Of a stretch of DNA of 64,000 bases, positions 47,764 to 61,100 are shown piece after piece. Within the stretch, counting starts at the first letter, position 1. Every line of letters begins with the position of its first letter. Made by a program: the position numbers and the translations under genes. The notes under the pieces were generated by a model that saw nothing but the letters and a program-made list of their open reading frames with translations, had not been told where the DNA came from and did no database searches. Origin of the DNA: Scatophagus argus (taxonomy: Eukaryota > Chordata > Actinopteri > Scatophagidae). The stretch is from NCBI RefSeq assembly GCF_020382885.2, contig NC_058497.1:17786330-17850329 (forward strand), written 5' to 3'.

Positions 47764-49611
47764 CTTATTGGTTTACTCAATAATAACCAAGTGAAATGGA
47801 CTGTGACGGGGTCCTGCTTTGTCGTCACAAAAACACTCAGGGGCAGTCATAGGGTAGATGGTGGTTTTCAAATTCAAATTTCAAACTCACCATATATTTA
47901 TTTATTTCAGCTTCGAATGAGTGGTGATAACCTTGTTCTTTTGTCAGCAAAATGACTGTCACCTTGCAAAACAAAAATAAGTAACAACTGACTCCTCGAT
48001 TCTTGAGGAGGCCCTTATACAACCTAAAGCCCCTCCCAATTGTGGCCCCAAGCAACTCGAATAATTCTTAAAAATTACCCGTGTGTGACGTAGTATCCGT
48101 CCGCCAGGTATGATCTATTTCGTTGCCGATTATTGGCTCTGGCCTTTGTTTGAATCTGAGGCAAGGCATCCCACAGGTAAGTACTTCCTTGCACCCTCAG
48201 CACTCTCCTCAAGCAATTGCTGTGGGCGGTCGGACTATTATTGCACTGCGTGTGTAAGTGTGTGTATGCAAGTGAATGAATTACTGGCCGATATGTATGT
48301 GTGTGTGCGGTGTAAGTGAGTGAGCATCGCATATGAGTGCGTGCTGTGCGGGTGAGTGAGCGTTGTATAAATGTATGGTGTTGTACCGAATGAGGCAGTG
48401 TTAGATACGGATGTGGGTGGATGAAACGAGTGGCTGGTTTAGCAGTGTATCTGTGCGTGTATGAGGCGAATGGCTGAATGCTAAGTATGTGTGTGTGTGT
48501 GTGTGTGTGTAGTACAGTACATTATAATTATTTGCAGTGCTGAAAAATGTTACCAAGTTACCCTGGTTTTCTGAGATTTGGATGTAAGTCTTTCACAATG
48601 GCAGGTTATGGCATGACAATCAAGGAAGTTCAACTGTCACTACATATGTCATGAAATGCCAATCACTTGAGTCGCATTAGAAAGTATAGTTCTTCTACAT
48701 GTCTACGACTTGCAAAAATGACAGTCACTCTGTTTTTGGAAAACTGGGATTAAGCTTCTCTTTGCATGTGCAGGGGAGACACTATAATCCATGAGTTTAT
48801 ATACATACCTATTAAGAACCCACACTGAAGACTGAACCTGTCAGTGAACCTATCAAATCCAAGCTACTAAGCTGAATAATTATGTTGGAATTACCACCTC
48901 ATAGCAGGACCAACACAATTCACAGATATTTTTCTCATTGACTTAGCTAATTTGAAAGCAAGTCATAGACTGCCTTAGAATAAAAGCACTTTTGAGTCAT
49001 TGGGCTCCAAAGGCTAAAACAGATTAATCCATAAAATTCTCCTAAAACGATGGTCAAGTTCCAGGTGGGAACTACTATTTTGTATGCCATGTAATTAACA
49101 TTCATTCACAAATGCTCAGACCACATGACCAGTCAATATATTATCAAAACCCACAAGGCAAGTATGAAATTGCAGCCAGTTAAACAGTAATGGAAGAAAA
49201 GGTCCTTGTCTTTTTTTAATAGTCCATGTAAAAAAAACAAAAACAAAACCTTGACATTCCAAGCCCAAGGAACCACAGACTCCAGGTGCTGGTAAAACAT
49301 TTTGTTTATGCACTCACAACACCTTTTTGTCCCCGTGCAAAAATAGCTGACTAGGGTCTCTACACATTGTCCATGGTCCGCTGGGCCACTTCTGAGCAGC
49401 ACTGGAGAATGAAGATGCCTGGAGGGAACCTGTTCAGCAGTAAGTCTGGCCATGAATGGGCTACAGTGCGTTCATCCCCAACACTGCACATGAAGTTCCT
49501 AACGGAGATATCAGAGGAGACAGTGCGTTTTGTGCAATACAATGAAATCCATAAATGTCCTGCAGCGGAATGTCTCCCACAGTATTTTGGGATTTAGTCT
49601 AGTACTGGCTT
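47764..49611. other. B1-B2 spacer, non-coding, shared with the B2-B3 spacer
   Basis: Nearly all of this recurs at 56339-57857. It has a GT-rich microsatellite at about 48486-48512. About 130 bp near 47828-47975 and about 200 bp near 48305-48485 have no match in the other spacer. No gene was recognised; the short open frames around 49370-49600 look like chance. Confidence 0.5.
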
Positions 49612-49963
49612 CCATCCATTCATTTTCTATACCGCTTATCCGTCAGGGTCGCGGGGGAGCTGGAGCCTATCCCAGCTGACTACGGGCGAGAGGCGGGGTA
49701 CACCCTGGACTGGTCGCCAGTCAATCGCAGGACCAACACACAAAGACAAACAACCACACCCTCTCACACTCACACCTAGGGGCAATTTGGAGTAGCCAAT
49801 TAACCTAATGTGCATGTTTTTGGTATTGTGGGAGGAATACCCGGAGAAAACCCACGCAGGCACAGGGAGAACATGCAAACTCCACATAGAAGGGCCCAGA
49901 CCAGGATTCGAACCTGTAACCCTCTTGCTATGAGGCGACAGTGCTAACCACTGCACCACCGTG
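49612..49963 (-). mobile_element. DANA/mermaid-type SINE, minus strand, absent from the duplicate spacer
   Basis: Inverted copy of the A2 SINE family: (CCAT)n tail at the left and a tRNA-like head at the right (GCTAACCACTGCACCACC). A 12-bp target duplication TAGTACTGGCTT flanks it (49600-49611 and 49964-49975). The duplicate spacer has a single empty site at about 57850, so this insertion came after the tandem duplication. Confidence 0.93.
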
Positions 49964-50109
49964 TAGTACTGGCTTAAATTTTACAAAATGTACTTTTAGT
50001 GTTTACATAATGGTTATGTTGGCTGTATTGCTTTGTTCTTGTTTAGTCTAGGTCTGTAGAAGGAATTTGATTTGTGTATGCCCAGCCCTCAGATGGCTGC
50101 TTGTTCCCT

Positions 50110-50172
50110 GATGGGTGATGTGAAACCATGACGAAAACCACCAAAGGAGATGACATTGAGCTGCTTATAAAA
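50110..50172 (+). promoter_or_regulatory. B2 proximal promoter: subfamily B boxes plus TATA
   Basis: CTGATGGGTGATGTGAAACC, ATGACGAAAACC, GAGATGACATTGAG and TATAAAA (50166-50172), 52 bp before the ATG. Nearly identical to B3. Confidence 0.55.
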
Positions 50173-50223
50173 TTAAGTAACCATGCATGAAGACAACAAA
50201 CGGGTATAGGGAGGAGGGCAGTT

Positions 50224-53200
50224 ATGGGTGCACTTCGAGACTCATTCTTGTTCTTGCATGCCTATCTGATCTTGACTTTTTTGCTCTCTTCCTTTTTCCT
50301 GTCAGTTCAATCCTCTCTTTTCACAACTTGTAAATTACGGAAACAGTTTTATCTGAATGGGATGCACAAGCCTGGTGATGTGATTTTGGGTGGGTTGTTT
50401 CAAGTCCACTACACCTCTCCTTTCTCTGAATTGACATTCACCTCAGAGCCAAAGCAGCTCAGCTGCCAAGGGTAAGTCTCACTGTCATGCAGCAGAAAAT
50501 GTCAATCTGTGCACATTATCTAACAACTTTTAATCATTAATAGTGATATTTTGCATGTTAGCTTTGACCCTCCAGGATTCAGACATGCCATGACTATGGC
50601 CTTTGCTATTGATGAGATCAACAAAAACTCAAATCTCCTACCTAATGTGACTCTGGGATACAGTCTTTATGACAACTGTGCCACCCTTGTAATTGGATTC
50701 AGTGCTGCATTGTCATTGAGCAGCGGTCAAGAGGAGCAGTTCCTACTTCAGGAGAACTGTTTAGGGACCCCTCCAGTCCTGGGGATTGTTGGTGATTCCT
50801 TCTCGACATTTTCTATTGCCATCTCTGATGTAATAGGTTTATTCAAATTGCCCATTGTAAGTTTCCTTCCAAATGTGTGCTTTTGATGTGCTATATCGAA
50901 TTCCAACAAATTTTAAATTTATAACATAGGACGTGTACATTAAAATTGACCTCCAGTTTCTGCAACAAGCTTTTGTGTGGTTGGTAGAGATATCTCTATT
51001 TTAGAAAGTGGTGAATTGTTAAATTTGTGAAATTTGAATTATTTCTACTAACTAGCATGAGAGGCACAGCCTTTGTGTATGAGATTAGAAAACTGTGAGA
51101 TTAGTGCACTGTGTACATGTGTTTCTTTATAGGTGAGTTATTTTGCCACATGCTCCTGCCTGAGTGATCGACAAAGGTTTCCATCCTTCTTTAGAACAAT
51201 ACCAAGTGATGCTTTCCAGGTGAAACTTAATTCTGGAAACAACAAATGCAAACATTTTTCACAGGACTGCTGTTAAAGTAATCTTTTGTATTGTACAGAA
51301 AAAGTACTGCCTTATGCATAGCTGATGATACTACATGGATTTAAAAGAAAGAATGTAAGAGGATAGATAAACTGTAATTTTATTGTGAGAGATTCCTGTC
51401 AAATATTTTTTTAAGGTGGTGTCCACTGACAGATTATTTCAACATGTACACTCTGATCTGTATTCAATTAGGTACGTGCCATGATACAGATTTTAAAACG
51501 CTTTGGCTGGACCTGGGCAGGTCTGCTGGTCAGTGATGATGACTATGGACTTCATGTTGCCCGATCCTTTCAGTCAGACTTGGCTCAGTCAGGTGGAGGT
51601 TGTCTGGCCTACACAGAGATTTTGCCCTGGGGTGAAAACCCAGCTGAACTAAAGAGGATTGTGGAAGTGATAAAGAAATCCACAGCTCGTGTGGTCATTG
51701 TGTTTGCCCATCAGATCCACATGATTCAACTCATGGCAGAGGTATGTTTGTAATAAGAACATAAGTAAAGTAAACTTCACTGTGCATCAAAAACATAATG
51801 CTTACTGATTCAACACACCAATGAATTATTCACAAGTTGTTTATTGTTCATTTGTGCTCAAGTTGAAAAGAGCGGCATCCATCGGAATTTGACGATTCTA
51901 CGTTTTTTCTAACAATACTATATCTATCACTGTAACTTTTAGTGTCCTAAGTCTGAAAAATATTTATAAGCTTCAATGAATAGGTGATAAAGCAGAATGT
52001 GACAGGCCTGCAGTGGATGGCCAGTGAAGCCTGGACAGCAGCTTTTGTGCTCCATACCCCTCAGCTCATGCCTTACCTGGGGGGCACACTAGGAATCGCC
52101 ATCCGTCGAGGAGAAATACAAGGCCTTAAGGATTTTCTACTGAGAATACGTCCCGACCTGCATGACGAAAATAACAATGGCAATAGCATGGTAAGATTGT
52201 AAAACCCACAATAATTATAATGTAATTACAAAATAGAAAATATCGTTACTTTTTTGTTTTGAATCTGTTTCAGGTGAGGCAGTTTTGGGAATACACATTT
52301 CAGTGTAGATTTGCTTCACCTCCAGCAGGTTGGGTAGATGCTGGGGGAGCATTGTGCACTGGACAGGAGAGTCTAGAGAGTGTGGAGACCAAGTTTTTGG
52401 ATCTTTCAAACCTCAGGCCTGAGTACAATATTTACAAGGCTGTGTATGCACTGGCATATGCACTGGATGACATGCTGCGCTGTGTGCCAGGCAGAGGGCC
52501 TTTCAGAGGACACAGCTGTGCCACTCTGCAAAGTCTACAACCATGGCAGGTGTGATATCAGTTTACACTAATCATGTTTAATTTTCGAAAAACACCTGCT
52601 ACCTCTTGATGTTTACTGATTTCAGAAAGACATCAGTATCCGTGACATAAGTAGGCCTGTTTGAATCGCCTGATAGTGAGTAGAAGAAAAACAGTGATTC
52701 TATAATTAGAAAACAGAATGAATTTCCTGTTATTTGTTGGGTGAAACTAATTAGTGCTAATAATGCTTGATCAAACATAGAGAACAATAGCATGATTAAA
52801 TCCAGCTAATTATTAACACATCTAAAAGCCTATGCTCTCTTAATTACAATATTGTTTTCCTTGTCACAATATCAGTGTGTGTATGGTATTCCTTTGTAGC
52901 TGATGCATTACTTGGAAAAGGTCAACTTCACCACATCATTTGGTGATCAAGTGACATTTGATGAGAATGGTGATGCCTTACCAATATATGATATTATGAA
53001 CTGGCTGTGGCTTCCTGATGGAACAACAAAACTTCAGAATGTGGGTGAGGTTAAGGAGTCAGCCTTCAAAGGTGAAGAACTCACAATTGATGCAGACAAA
53101 ATCTTCTGGAACTTTGATTCGAAACAGGTTATGTTGTTGTTATATTGTTTTTGCTTTAGCACTGTATGACATATAAACAGTGTAAGGTAACTGTAATATT

Positions 53201-54559
53201 GCCCTGACAATCCTTATAGCCACCCCAGTCTGAGTGCAGTGAGAGCTGTCCTCCAGGTACCCGCATGGCCAGAAAAAAGGGCCAGCCTGTGTGCTGCTTT
53301 GACTGTGTCCCTTGTTCTGAGGGAAAGATCAGCAATGAAACAGGTTGGTATAATTATAACATCATTTTGTGTTATCAGTTATTATTAATTTGTATTCAGG
53401 AATCATACCTATCTAGGTGTCCAGGTGGAAAAAAAAAACAAAAAACAGACAAGAACACTTCTTGGACAATATCTTTTTGTTGTGCATGCAACTAATGTAG
53501 TTGATTAGGGCAACTGTGTGGATGGCATGAATCACAAAGTTAGTTGTGACAAGGGACAGAAATTTAAGAAGTGGCCTTGCTAAAGTGCTAAAGGTAATTG
53601 TGAAAATAATTATTAATGCATAAACAAAATATTCTTGTTCCATAGACTCCATGGAGTGCACCAGTTGTCCAGAGGACTTCTGGTCCAGCCCTGAGCGTGA
53701 CCACTGTGTACCCAAGAAAGCGGAGTTTCTCTCCTATCATGAGCCTCTTGGTATCTGCTTGACAGCTGCCTCATTGCTGGGAACATTTTTCTGTGCTGTT
53801 GTCCTGGGCATCTTTACCTACCATCGCACGACACCCATGGTACGAGCCAACAATTCAGAACTGAGTTTTCTGCTCTTGGTATCGCTTAAGTTATGTTTCC
53901 TGTGCTCGCTCCTGTTTATCGGTCGTCCCAGGCTGTGGACATGCCAGCTGAGACATGCAGCATTTGGGATCAGCTTTGTGCTTTGTGTCTCTTGTATTTT
54001 GGTAAAAACCATGGTGGTTCTGGCTGTGTTCAAGGCCTCCAAGCCAGGAGGTGGAGCCAGTCTGAAGTGGTTTGGTGCTATGCAGCAGAGAGGGACAGTC
54101 ATGGTTCTTACTTCTATTCAGGCAGCAATCTGCACAGCTTGGCTTGTGTCTGCCTCACCAGTTCCTCATAAAAACACTCAATACCACAATGACAAAATAG
54201 TTTATGAATGTGTAGTTGGGTCTACGATTGGTTTTGGAGTTTTACTTGGCTACATTGGTTTACTGGCCATCCTCAGTTTCCTGTTAGCATTTCTGGCAAG
54301 AAATCTCCCAGACAATTTCAATGAGGCCAAGCTCATCACTTTCAGCATGCTGATCTTCTGTGCTGTGTGGGTGGCCTTTGTCCCTGCTTATGTCAACTCT
54401 CCAGGCAAATATGCAGATGCAGTGGAGGTATTTGCCATCCTGGCCTCCAGTTTTGGTATCTTGGTAGCACTGTTTGGACCCAAATGTTACATAATCCTGC
54501 TGAGACCAGAGAGGAACACAAAGAAAGCCATCATGGGTCGAGCCACCTCTAAGACATAA
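50224..54559 (+). CDS. B2: V2R/OlfC-type class C receptor, subfamily B, complete, 882 aa, hybrid of B3 and B1
   Basis: Nine coding exons: 50224-50471, 50562-50856, 51133-51219, 51472-51741, 51984-52190, 52274-52549, 52900-53127, 53220-53343 and 53646-54559 (TAA); 2649 nt. The signal peptide is [20 protein letters not shown]. Pocket residues are Ser164, Thr187, Asp207, Tyr235 and Glu315. The CRD starts [15 protein letters not shown]. Up to about residue 730 (TM4) it matches B3 ([22 protein letters not shown]). After that it matches B1 ([20 protein letters not shown]), as does the 3' flank. This is the pattern of unequal crossing-over inside exon 9. Exons are intact and the splice sites match B3, so the hybrid looks functional. 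Confidence 0.93.
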
Positions 54560-55179
54560 TAGAACAATTTTGATTTTGCTTGTATTCTGCATTTCCTCAG
54601 GAGTCAAATGCTTGTAACAGATACATACGAGAAGTAAATGTCTTTTTAATTTCATAACTCTCTTTACATCAAAGTAAAAAATTAGAATAAAATGAGAAGA
54701 AATAAAGCAATTCATGCAGAAGCAGGTCTTCAATCATCATTGCCTTTTTTTACTCATAAATACTTTCTTATTTACTAAAATATGTTCAACCAACAAATTC
54801 TAACCATAAGTTAAAGCCACTTTGTCGAGACCCTCAGCATTTCACACAGTCACACAGTACAAAGTGTTTTAGTATCTATGTGCAATGTGCTGAGCCTTTC
54901 CTTTAGCATGTGATGCACAATATGTTTAACATGAAACAGCAAATTTGGTTAGGTTTAGGAACAAAAAAACTGCTTGGTTAGGTTTAGAAGGGGAATATTA
55001 AAATTTGATTCCACACAGGACTCAAACTTCGGTCTCCTGAGAGAAGGTCCTGTGTGTGAAGGAGCAGAGTTGTTCCAATCGACTCATAGAGTCACTGTGA
55101 TTAGTTAAAAGCTCAGTGCATCTCGAGGGACATGATAGAATTTTGGTATTTCACTTCCTGGGAATGGGACCTGACATGT

Positions 55180-55365
55180 CCAATTCAGTTTCAATTCAAT
55201 TCAGTTTTTATATAGCATCAATTCACAACAAAAGTTATCTCATGACACTTTCCAATTAGAGCTGATCTAGACCATACTCTTTAATGAAATTTTGTAATTC
55301 AGAGAACCCAACATTCCCCCGTGAGCAAGTACTTGGTGACAGTGGTGAGGAAAAACTGCCTTTAA
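55180..55365. repeat. Common fish interspersed repeat fragment, spacer 2
   Basis: Fuller copy of the repeat at 46880-46990. It continues into CCCAACATTCCCCCGTGAGC and GAGGAAAAACTGCC, both typical of this fish repeat. Confidence 0.6.
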
Positions 55366-55645
55366 CTGTCTGACTCTGTAAGAGTACTTGCATTACTTTC
55401 TGTTGACCTAAAAAGATACTGACTTTTATTCCACATGGCATAAGACTGTCACCAGTATCGAACTCATGTATGCATTGATTTATATTTACTGTTCATAACT
55501 TAAATATTTTCTCTGAATTTTCTGAAAATCAATCCATATTCTACTTTCAATTTCAGTCGCAGTCGCATTTTATTTTGGATCTTAAAGACAGTGCAACAGT
55601 GTTTAAGCTAGTCATATAGTTGAAGATCAATACATCATTGCTTAT

Positions 55646-56338
55646 TGTCAGGTACGTCGGCGTCGCTGACGCAGAAAAGAGCAAAACCCCAATGCAGAGT
55701 GAAAAAGGGCTGGCAGGCAAGGCAGAGGTCCAAAAGACAATAGTCTTTATTTAGTAAGGCTAAACTCAAAAAACACTGTTACTGCGGCAAAAACTCCTGG
55801 GCAAACATGGCATGGCAAGACTAAACAAGGCAAGGCAAGAAAAAAACGAATGATCCTGGCATGGACATTAATGTAACGCTCAGACAAAGGTGGCTGGGAA
55901 GACAAGGACTAAATAGACATGACAACGAGACACAGGTGACACACATTAGGAGGGAGAAAGAAATCAGGAAAACCAAAAGCAAAGTTACATGAAAACAGGG
56001 CACACAGGGGAAGTGATGCTTTTCTAAATAAAACAGGACATGACAAAAACCTTGAACATAATACATGGAAACAAGACACACATGGAACATGACGCAAGGA
56101 CTCAAAAACCAAAAGACAGCGAACCAAGGCATGACATAAACCTGAACTTAAAACATGAAAAACACATGAGAGACAAACATGGAACATGGACTCAAACATA
56201 AAACATGGAAACACAAGAAACGTGACACATGGATTCAAAAACAAAAGGACAGAAAACCAGGACGTGACTGAAACCTGAACTTAAAACATGAAAAACACAT
56301 GAGACAACAAAGCATAACCAAAAAAAACAGGCATGACA
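55646..56338. mobile_element. Solo-LTR-like fossil in the B2-B3 spacer
   Basis: About 693 bp from TGTCAGG to GGCATGACA, with a perfect 5-bp target duplication CTTAT (55641-55645 and 56339-56343). Same family as 15353-15843 and the same insertion event as 47111-47763. No coding content; both ends are present. Confidence 0.68.
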
Positions 56339-56343
56339 CTTAT

Positions 56344-58000
56344 TGGTTTACTCAATAATAATCAAGTGAAATGGACTGTGACGGGGTCCTGCTTTGTCAT
56401 CACAAATAATAACACAATAAGTAACAACTGACTCCTCGATTCTTGAGGAGGCCCTTATACAACCTAAAGCCCCTCCCAATTGTGGCCCCAAGCAACTCGA
56501 ATAATTCTTAAAAATTACCCGTGTGTGACGTAGTATCCGTCCGCCAGGTATGATCTATTTCGTTGCCGATTATTGGCTCTGGCCTTTGTTTGAATCTGAG
56601 GCAAGGCATCCCACAGGTAAGTACTTCCTTGCACCCTCAGCACTCTCCTCAAGCAATTGCTGTGGACCGTCGGACTATTATTGCACTGCGTGTGTAAGTG
56701 TGTGTATGCAAGTGAATGAATAACTGGCCGATATGTATGTGTGTGTGTGTGTGTGTGTAGTACAGTACATTATAATTATTTGCAGTGCTGTAAAATGTTA
56801 CCAAGTTACCCTGGTTTTCTGAGATTTGGTTGTAAGTCTTTCACAATGGCAGGTTACTTATGGCATGACAATCAAGGAAGTTCAACTGACACTACATATG
56901 TCATGAAATGCCAATGATGTCGCATTAGAAAGTATAGTTCTTCTACATGTCTACGACTTGCAAAAATGACAGTCACTCTGTTTTTGGAAAACTGGGATTA
57001 AGTTTCTCTTTGCATGTGCAGGGGAGACACTATAATCCATGAGTTTATATACATACCTATTAAGAACCAACACTGAAGACTGAACCTGTCAGTGAAGGAA
57101 CTATCAAATCCAAGTTACTAAGCTGAATAATTATGTTGGAATTACCACCTCATAGCAGGACCAACACAATTCACAGATATTTCTCTCATTGACTTAGCTA
57201 ATTTGAAAGCAAGTCATAGACTGCCTCAAAATAAAAGCACTTTTGAGTCATTGGGCTCCAAAGGCTAAAACAGATTAATCCATAAAATTCTCCTAAAACG
57301 ATGGTCAAGTTCCAGGTGGGAACTACTATTTTGTATGCCATGTAATTAACATTCATTCACAAATGCCCAGACCACATGACCAGTCAATATATTATCAAAA
57401 CCCACAAGGCAAGTATGAAATTGCAGCCAGTTAAATAGCAATGGAAGAAAAGGTCCTTGTTTTTTTTAATAGTCCATCTAAAAAAAACAAAAACAAAACC
57501 TTGACATTCCAAGCCCAAGGAACCACAGACTCCAGGTGCAGGTAAAACATTTTGTTTATGCACTCACAACACCTTTTTGTCCCCGTGCAAAAATAGCTGA
57601 CTAGGGTCTCTACACATTGTCCATGGTCCGCTGGGCCACTTCTGAGCAGCACTGGAGAATGAAGATGCCTGGAGGGAACCTGTTCAGCAGTAAGTCTGGC
57701 CATGAATGGGCTACAGTGCGTTCATCCCCAACACTGCACATGAAGTTCCTAACGGAGATATCAGAGGAGACAGTGCGTTTTGTGCAATACAATGAAATCC
57801 ATAAATGTCCTGCAGCGGAATGTCTCCCACAGTATTTTGGGATTTAGTCTAGTACTGGCTTAAATTTTACAAAATGTACTTTTAGTGTTTACATAATGGT
57901 TATGTTTGCTGTATAGCTTTGTTCTTGTTTAGTCTAAGTCTGTAGAAGGAATTTGATTTGTGTATGCCCAGCCCTCAGATGGCTGCTTGTTCCCTGATGG
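56344..58000. other. B2-B3 spacer, non-coding, shared with the B1-B2 spacer
   Basis: (GT)n at about 56738-56759. No gene was recognised. The empty SINE target site is at about 57845-57860. Confidence 0.5.
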
Positions 58001-58058
58001 GTGATGTGAAACCATGACGAAAACCACCAAAGGAGATGACATTGAGCTGCTTATAAAA
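57996..58058 (+). promoter_or_regulatory. B3 proximal promoter: subfamily B boxes plus TATA
   Basis: Same box series as B2; TATAAAA at 58052-58058, 52 bp before the ATG. Confidence 0.55.
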
Positions 58059-58109
58059 TTAAGTAACCATGCATGAAGACAACAAACGGGTATAGGGAGG
58101 AGGGCAGTT

Positions 58110-61100
58110 ATGGGTGCACTTCGAGACTCATTCTTGTTCTTGCATGCCTATCTGATCTTGACTTTTTTGCTCTCTTCCTTTTTCCTGTCAGTTCAATCCT
58201 CTCATTTTACAACTTGTAAATTACGGAAACAGTTTTATCTGAATGGGATGCACAAGCCTGGTGATGTGATTTTGGGTGGGTTGTTTGAAGTCCACTACAC
58301 CTCTCTTTTCCCTGAATTGACATTCACCTCAGAGCCAAAGCAGCTCAGCTGCCAAGGGTAAGTCTCACTGTCATGCAGCAGAAAATGTCAATCTGTGCAC
58401 ATTATCACTTTTAATCATTAATAGTGATATTTCGCATGTTAGCTTTGACCCTCCAGGATTCAGACATGCCATGACTATGGCCTTTGCTATTGATGAGATC
58501 AACAAAAACTCAAATCTCCTACCTAATGTGACTCTGGGATACAGTCTTTATGACAACTGTGCCACCCTTGTAATTGGATTCAGTGCTGCATTGTCATTGA
58601 GCAGCGGTCAAGAGGAGCAGTTCCTACTTCAGGAGAACTGTTTAGGGACCCCTCCAGTCCTGGGGATTGTTGGTGATTCCTTCTCGACATTTTCTATTGC
58701 CACCTCTGATGTAATAGGTTTATTCAAATTGCCCATTGTAAGTTTCCTTCCAAAAGTGTGCTTTTGATGTGCTATATTGAATTCCAACAAATTTTAAATT
58801 TATAACATAGGACGTGTACATTAAAATTGACCTCCAGTTTCTGCAACAAGCTTTTGTGTGGTTGGTAGAGATATCTCTGTTTTAGAAAGTGGACACTGTG
58901 TACATGTGTTTCTTTATAGGTGAGTTATTTTGCCACATGCTCCTGCCTGAGTGATCGACAAAGGTTTCCATCCTTCTTTAGAACAATACCAAGTGATGCT
59001 TTCCAGGTGAAACTTAATTCTGGAAACAACAAATGCAAACATGTTTCACAGGACTGCTATTAAAGTAATCTTTTGTATTGTACAGAAAAAGTACTGTCTT
59101 ATGCATAGCTGATGATACTACATGGATTTAAAAGAAAGAATGTAAGAGGATAGATAAACTGTAATTTTATTGTGAGAGATTCCTGTCAAATATTTTTTAA
59201 GGTGGTGTCCACTGACAGATTATTTCAACATGTACACTCTGATCTGTATTCAATTAGGTACGTGCCATGATACAGATTTTAAAACGCTTTGGCTGGACCT
59301 GGGCAGGTCTGCTGGTCAGTGATGATGACTATGGACTTCATGTTGCCCGATCCTTTCAGTCAGACTTGGCTCAGTCAGGTGGAGGTTGTCTGGCCTACAC
59401 AGAGATTTTGCCCTGGGGTGAAAACCCAGCTGAACTAAAGAGGATTGTGGAAGTGATAAAGAAATCCACAGCTCGTGTGGTCATTGTGTTTGCCCATCAG
59501 ATCCACATGATTCAACTCATGGCAGAGGTATGTTTGTAATAAGAACATAAGTAAAGTAAACTTCACTGTGCATCAAAAACATAATGCTTACTGATTCAAC
59601 ACACTAATGAATTATTCACAAGTTGTTTATTGTTCATTTGTGCTCAAGTTGAAAAGAGCGGCATCCATCGGAATTTGACGATTCTACGTTTTTTCTAACA
59701 ATACTATATCTATCACTGTAACTTTTAGTGTCCTAAGTCTGAAAAATATTTATAAGCTTCAATGAATAGGTGATAAAGCAGAATGTGACAGGCCTGCAGT
59801 GGATGGCCAGTGAAGCCTGGACAGCAGCTTCTGTGCTCCAGACCCCTCAGCTCATGCCTTACCTGGGGGGCACACTAGGAATCGCCATCCGCCGAGGAGA
59901 AATACCAGGCCTTAAGGATTTTCTACTGAGAATACGTCCCGACCTGCATGACGAAAATAACAATGGCAATAGCATGGTAAGATTGTAAAACCCACAATAA
60001 TTATAATGTAATTACAAAATAGAAAATATCGTTACTTTTTTGTTTTGAATCTGTTTCAGGTGAGGCAGTTTTGGGAATACACATTTCAGTGTAGATTTGC
60101 TTCACCTCCAGCAGGTTGGGTAGATGCTGGGAGAGCATTGTGCACTGGACAGGAGAGTCTAGAGAGTGTGGAGACCGAGTTTTTGGATGTTTCAAACCTC
60201 AGGCCTGAGTACAATATTTACAAGGCTGTGTATGCACTGGCATATGCACTGGATGACATGCTGCGCTGTGTGCCAGGCAGAGGGCCTTTCAGAGGACACA
60301 GCTGTGCCACTCTGCAAAGTCTACAACCATGGCAGGTGTGATATCAGTTTACACTAATCATGTTTAATTTTCGAAAAACACCTGCTACCTCTTGATGTTT
60401 ACTGATTTCAGAAAGACATCAGTATCCGTGACATAAGTAGGCCCGTTTGAATCGCCTGATAGTGAGTAGAAGAAAAACAATGATTCTATAATTAGAAAAC
60501 AGAATGAATTTCCTGTTATTTGTTGGGTGAAAGTAATTAGTGGTAATAATGGTTGATCAAACATAGAGAACAATAGCATGATTAAATCCAGCTAATTATT
60601 AACACATCTAAAAGCCTATGCTCTCTTAATCACAATATTGTTTTCCTTGTCACAATATCAGTGTGTGTATGGTATTCCTTTGTAGCTGATGCATTACTTG
60701 GAAAAGGTCAACTTCACCACATCATTTGGTGATCAAGTGACATTTGATGAGAATGGTGATGCCTTACCAATATATGATATCATGAACTGGCTGTGGCTCC
60801 CTGATGGAACAACTAAACTTCAGAATGTGGGTGAGGTTAAGAAGTCAGCCTTCAAAGGTGAAGAACTCAGAATTGATGCAGACAAAATCTTCTGGAACTT
60901 TGATTCGAAACAGGTTATGTCTGCATATTGTTTCTACTTTAGTACTGTATGACATATAAACAGTGTAGAGTAACTGTAATATTGCCCTGACAATCCTTAT
61001 AGCCACCCCAGTCTGAGTGCAGTGAGAGCTGTCCTCCAGGTACCCGCATGGCCAGAAAAAAGGGCCAGCCTGTGTGCTGCTTTGACTGTGTCCCTTGTTC

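Larger units (their letters stand above)
45810..54110 (+). repeat. Tandem duplication unit 1: B1 7TM exon end, spacer, most of B2
   Basis: From the TM4-coding region of B1 exon 9 through the spacer to the same codons of B2 exon 9. This is repeated as unit 2 (54111-61900). Both boundaries fall at the same place in the 7TM exon, as expected from unequal crossing-over. Differences are mainly indels and mobile elements in the spacer. Confidence 0.85.

Noticed and set aside
49367-49597. Identical short open frames (60-107 codons) on both strands in both B spacers (also 57431-57847)
   Set aside because: The identity follows from recent duplication of the whole spacer, non-coding flanks are just as similar, and the proteins have no recognisable features.
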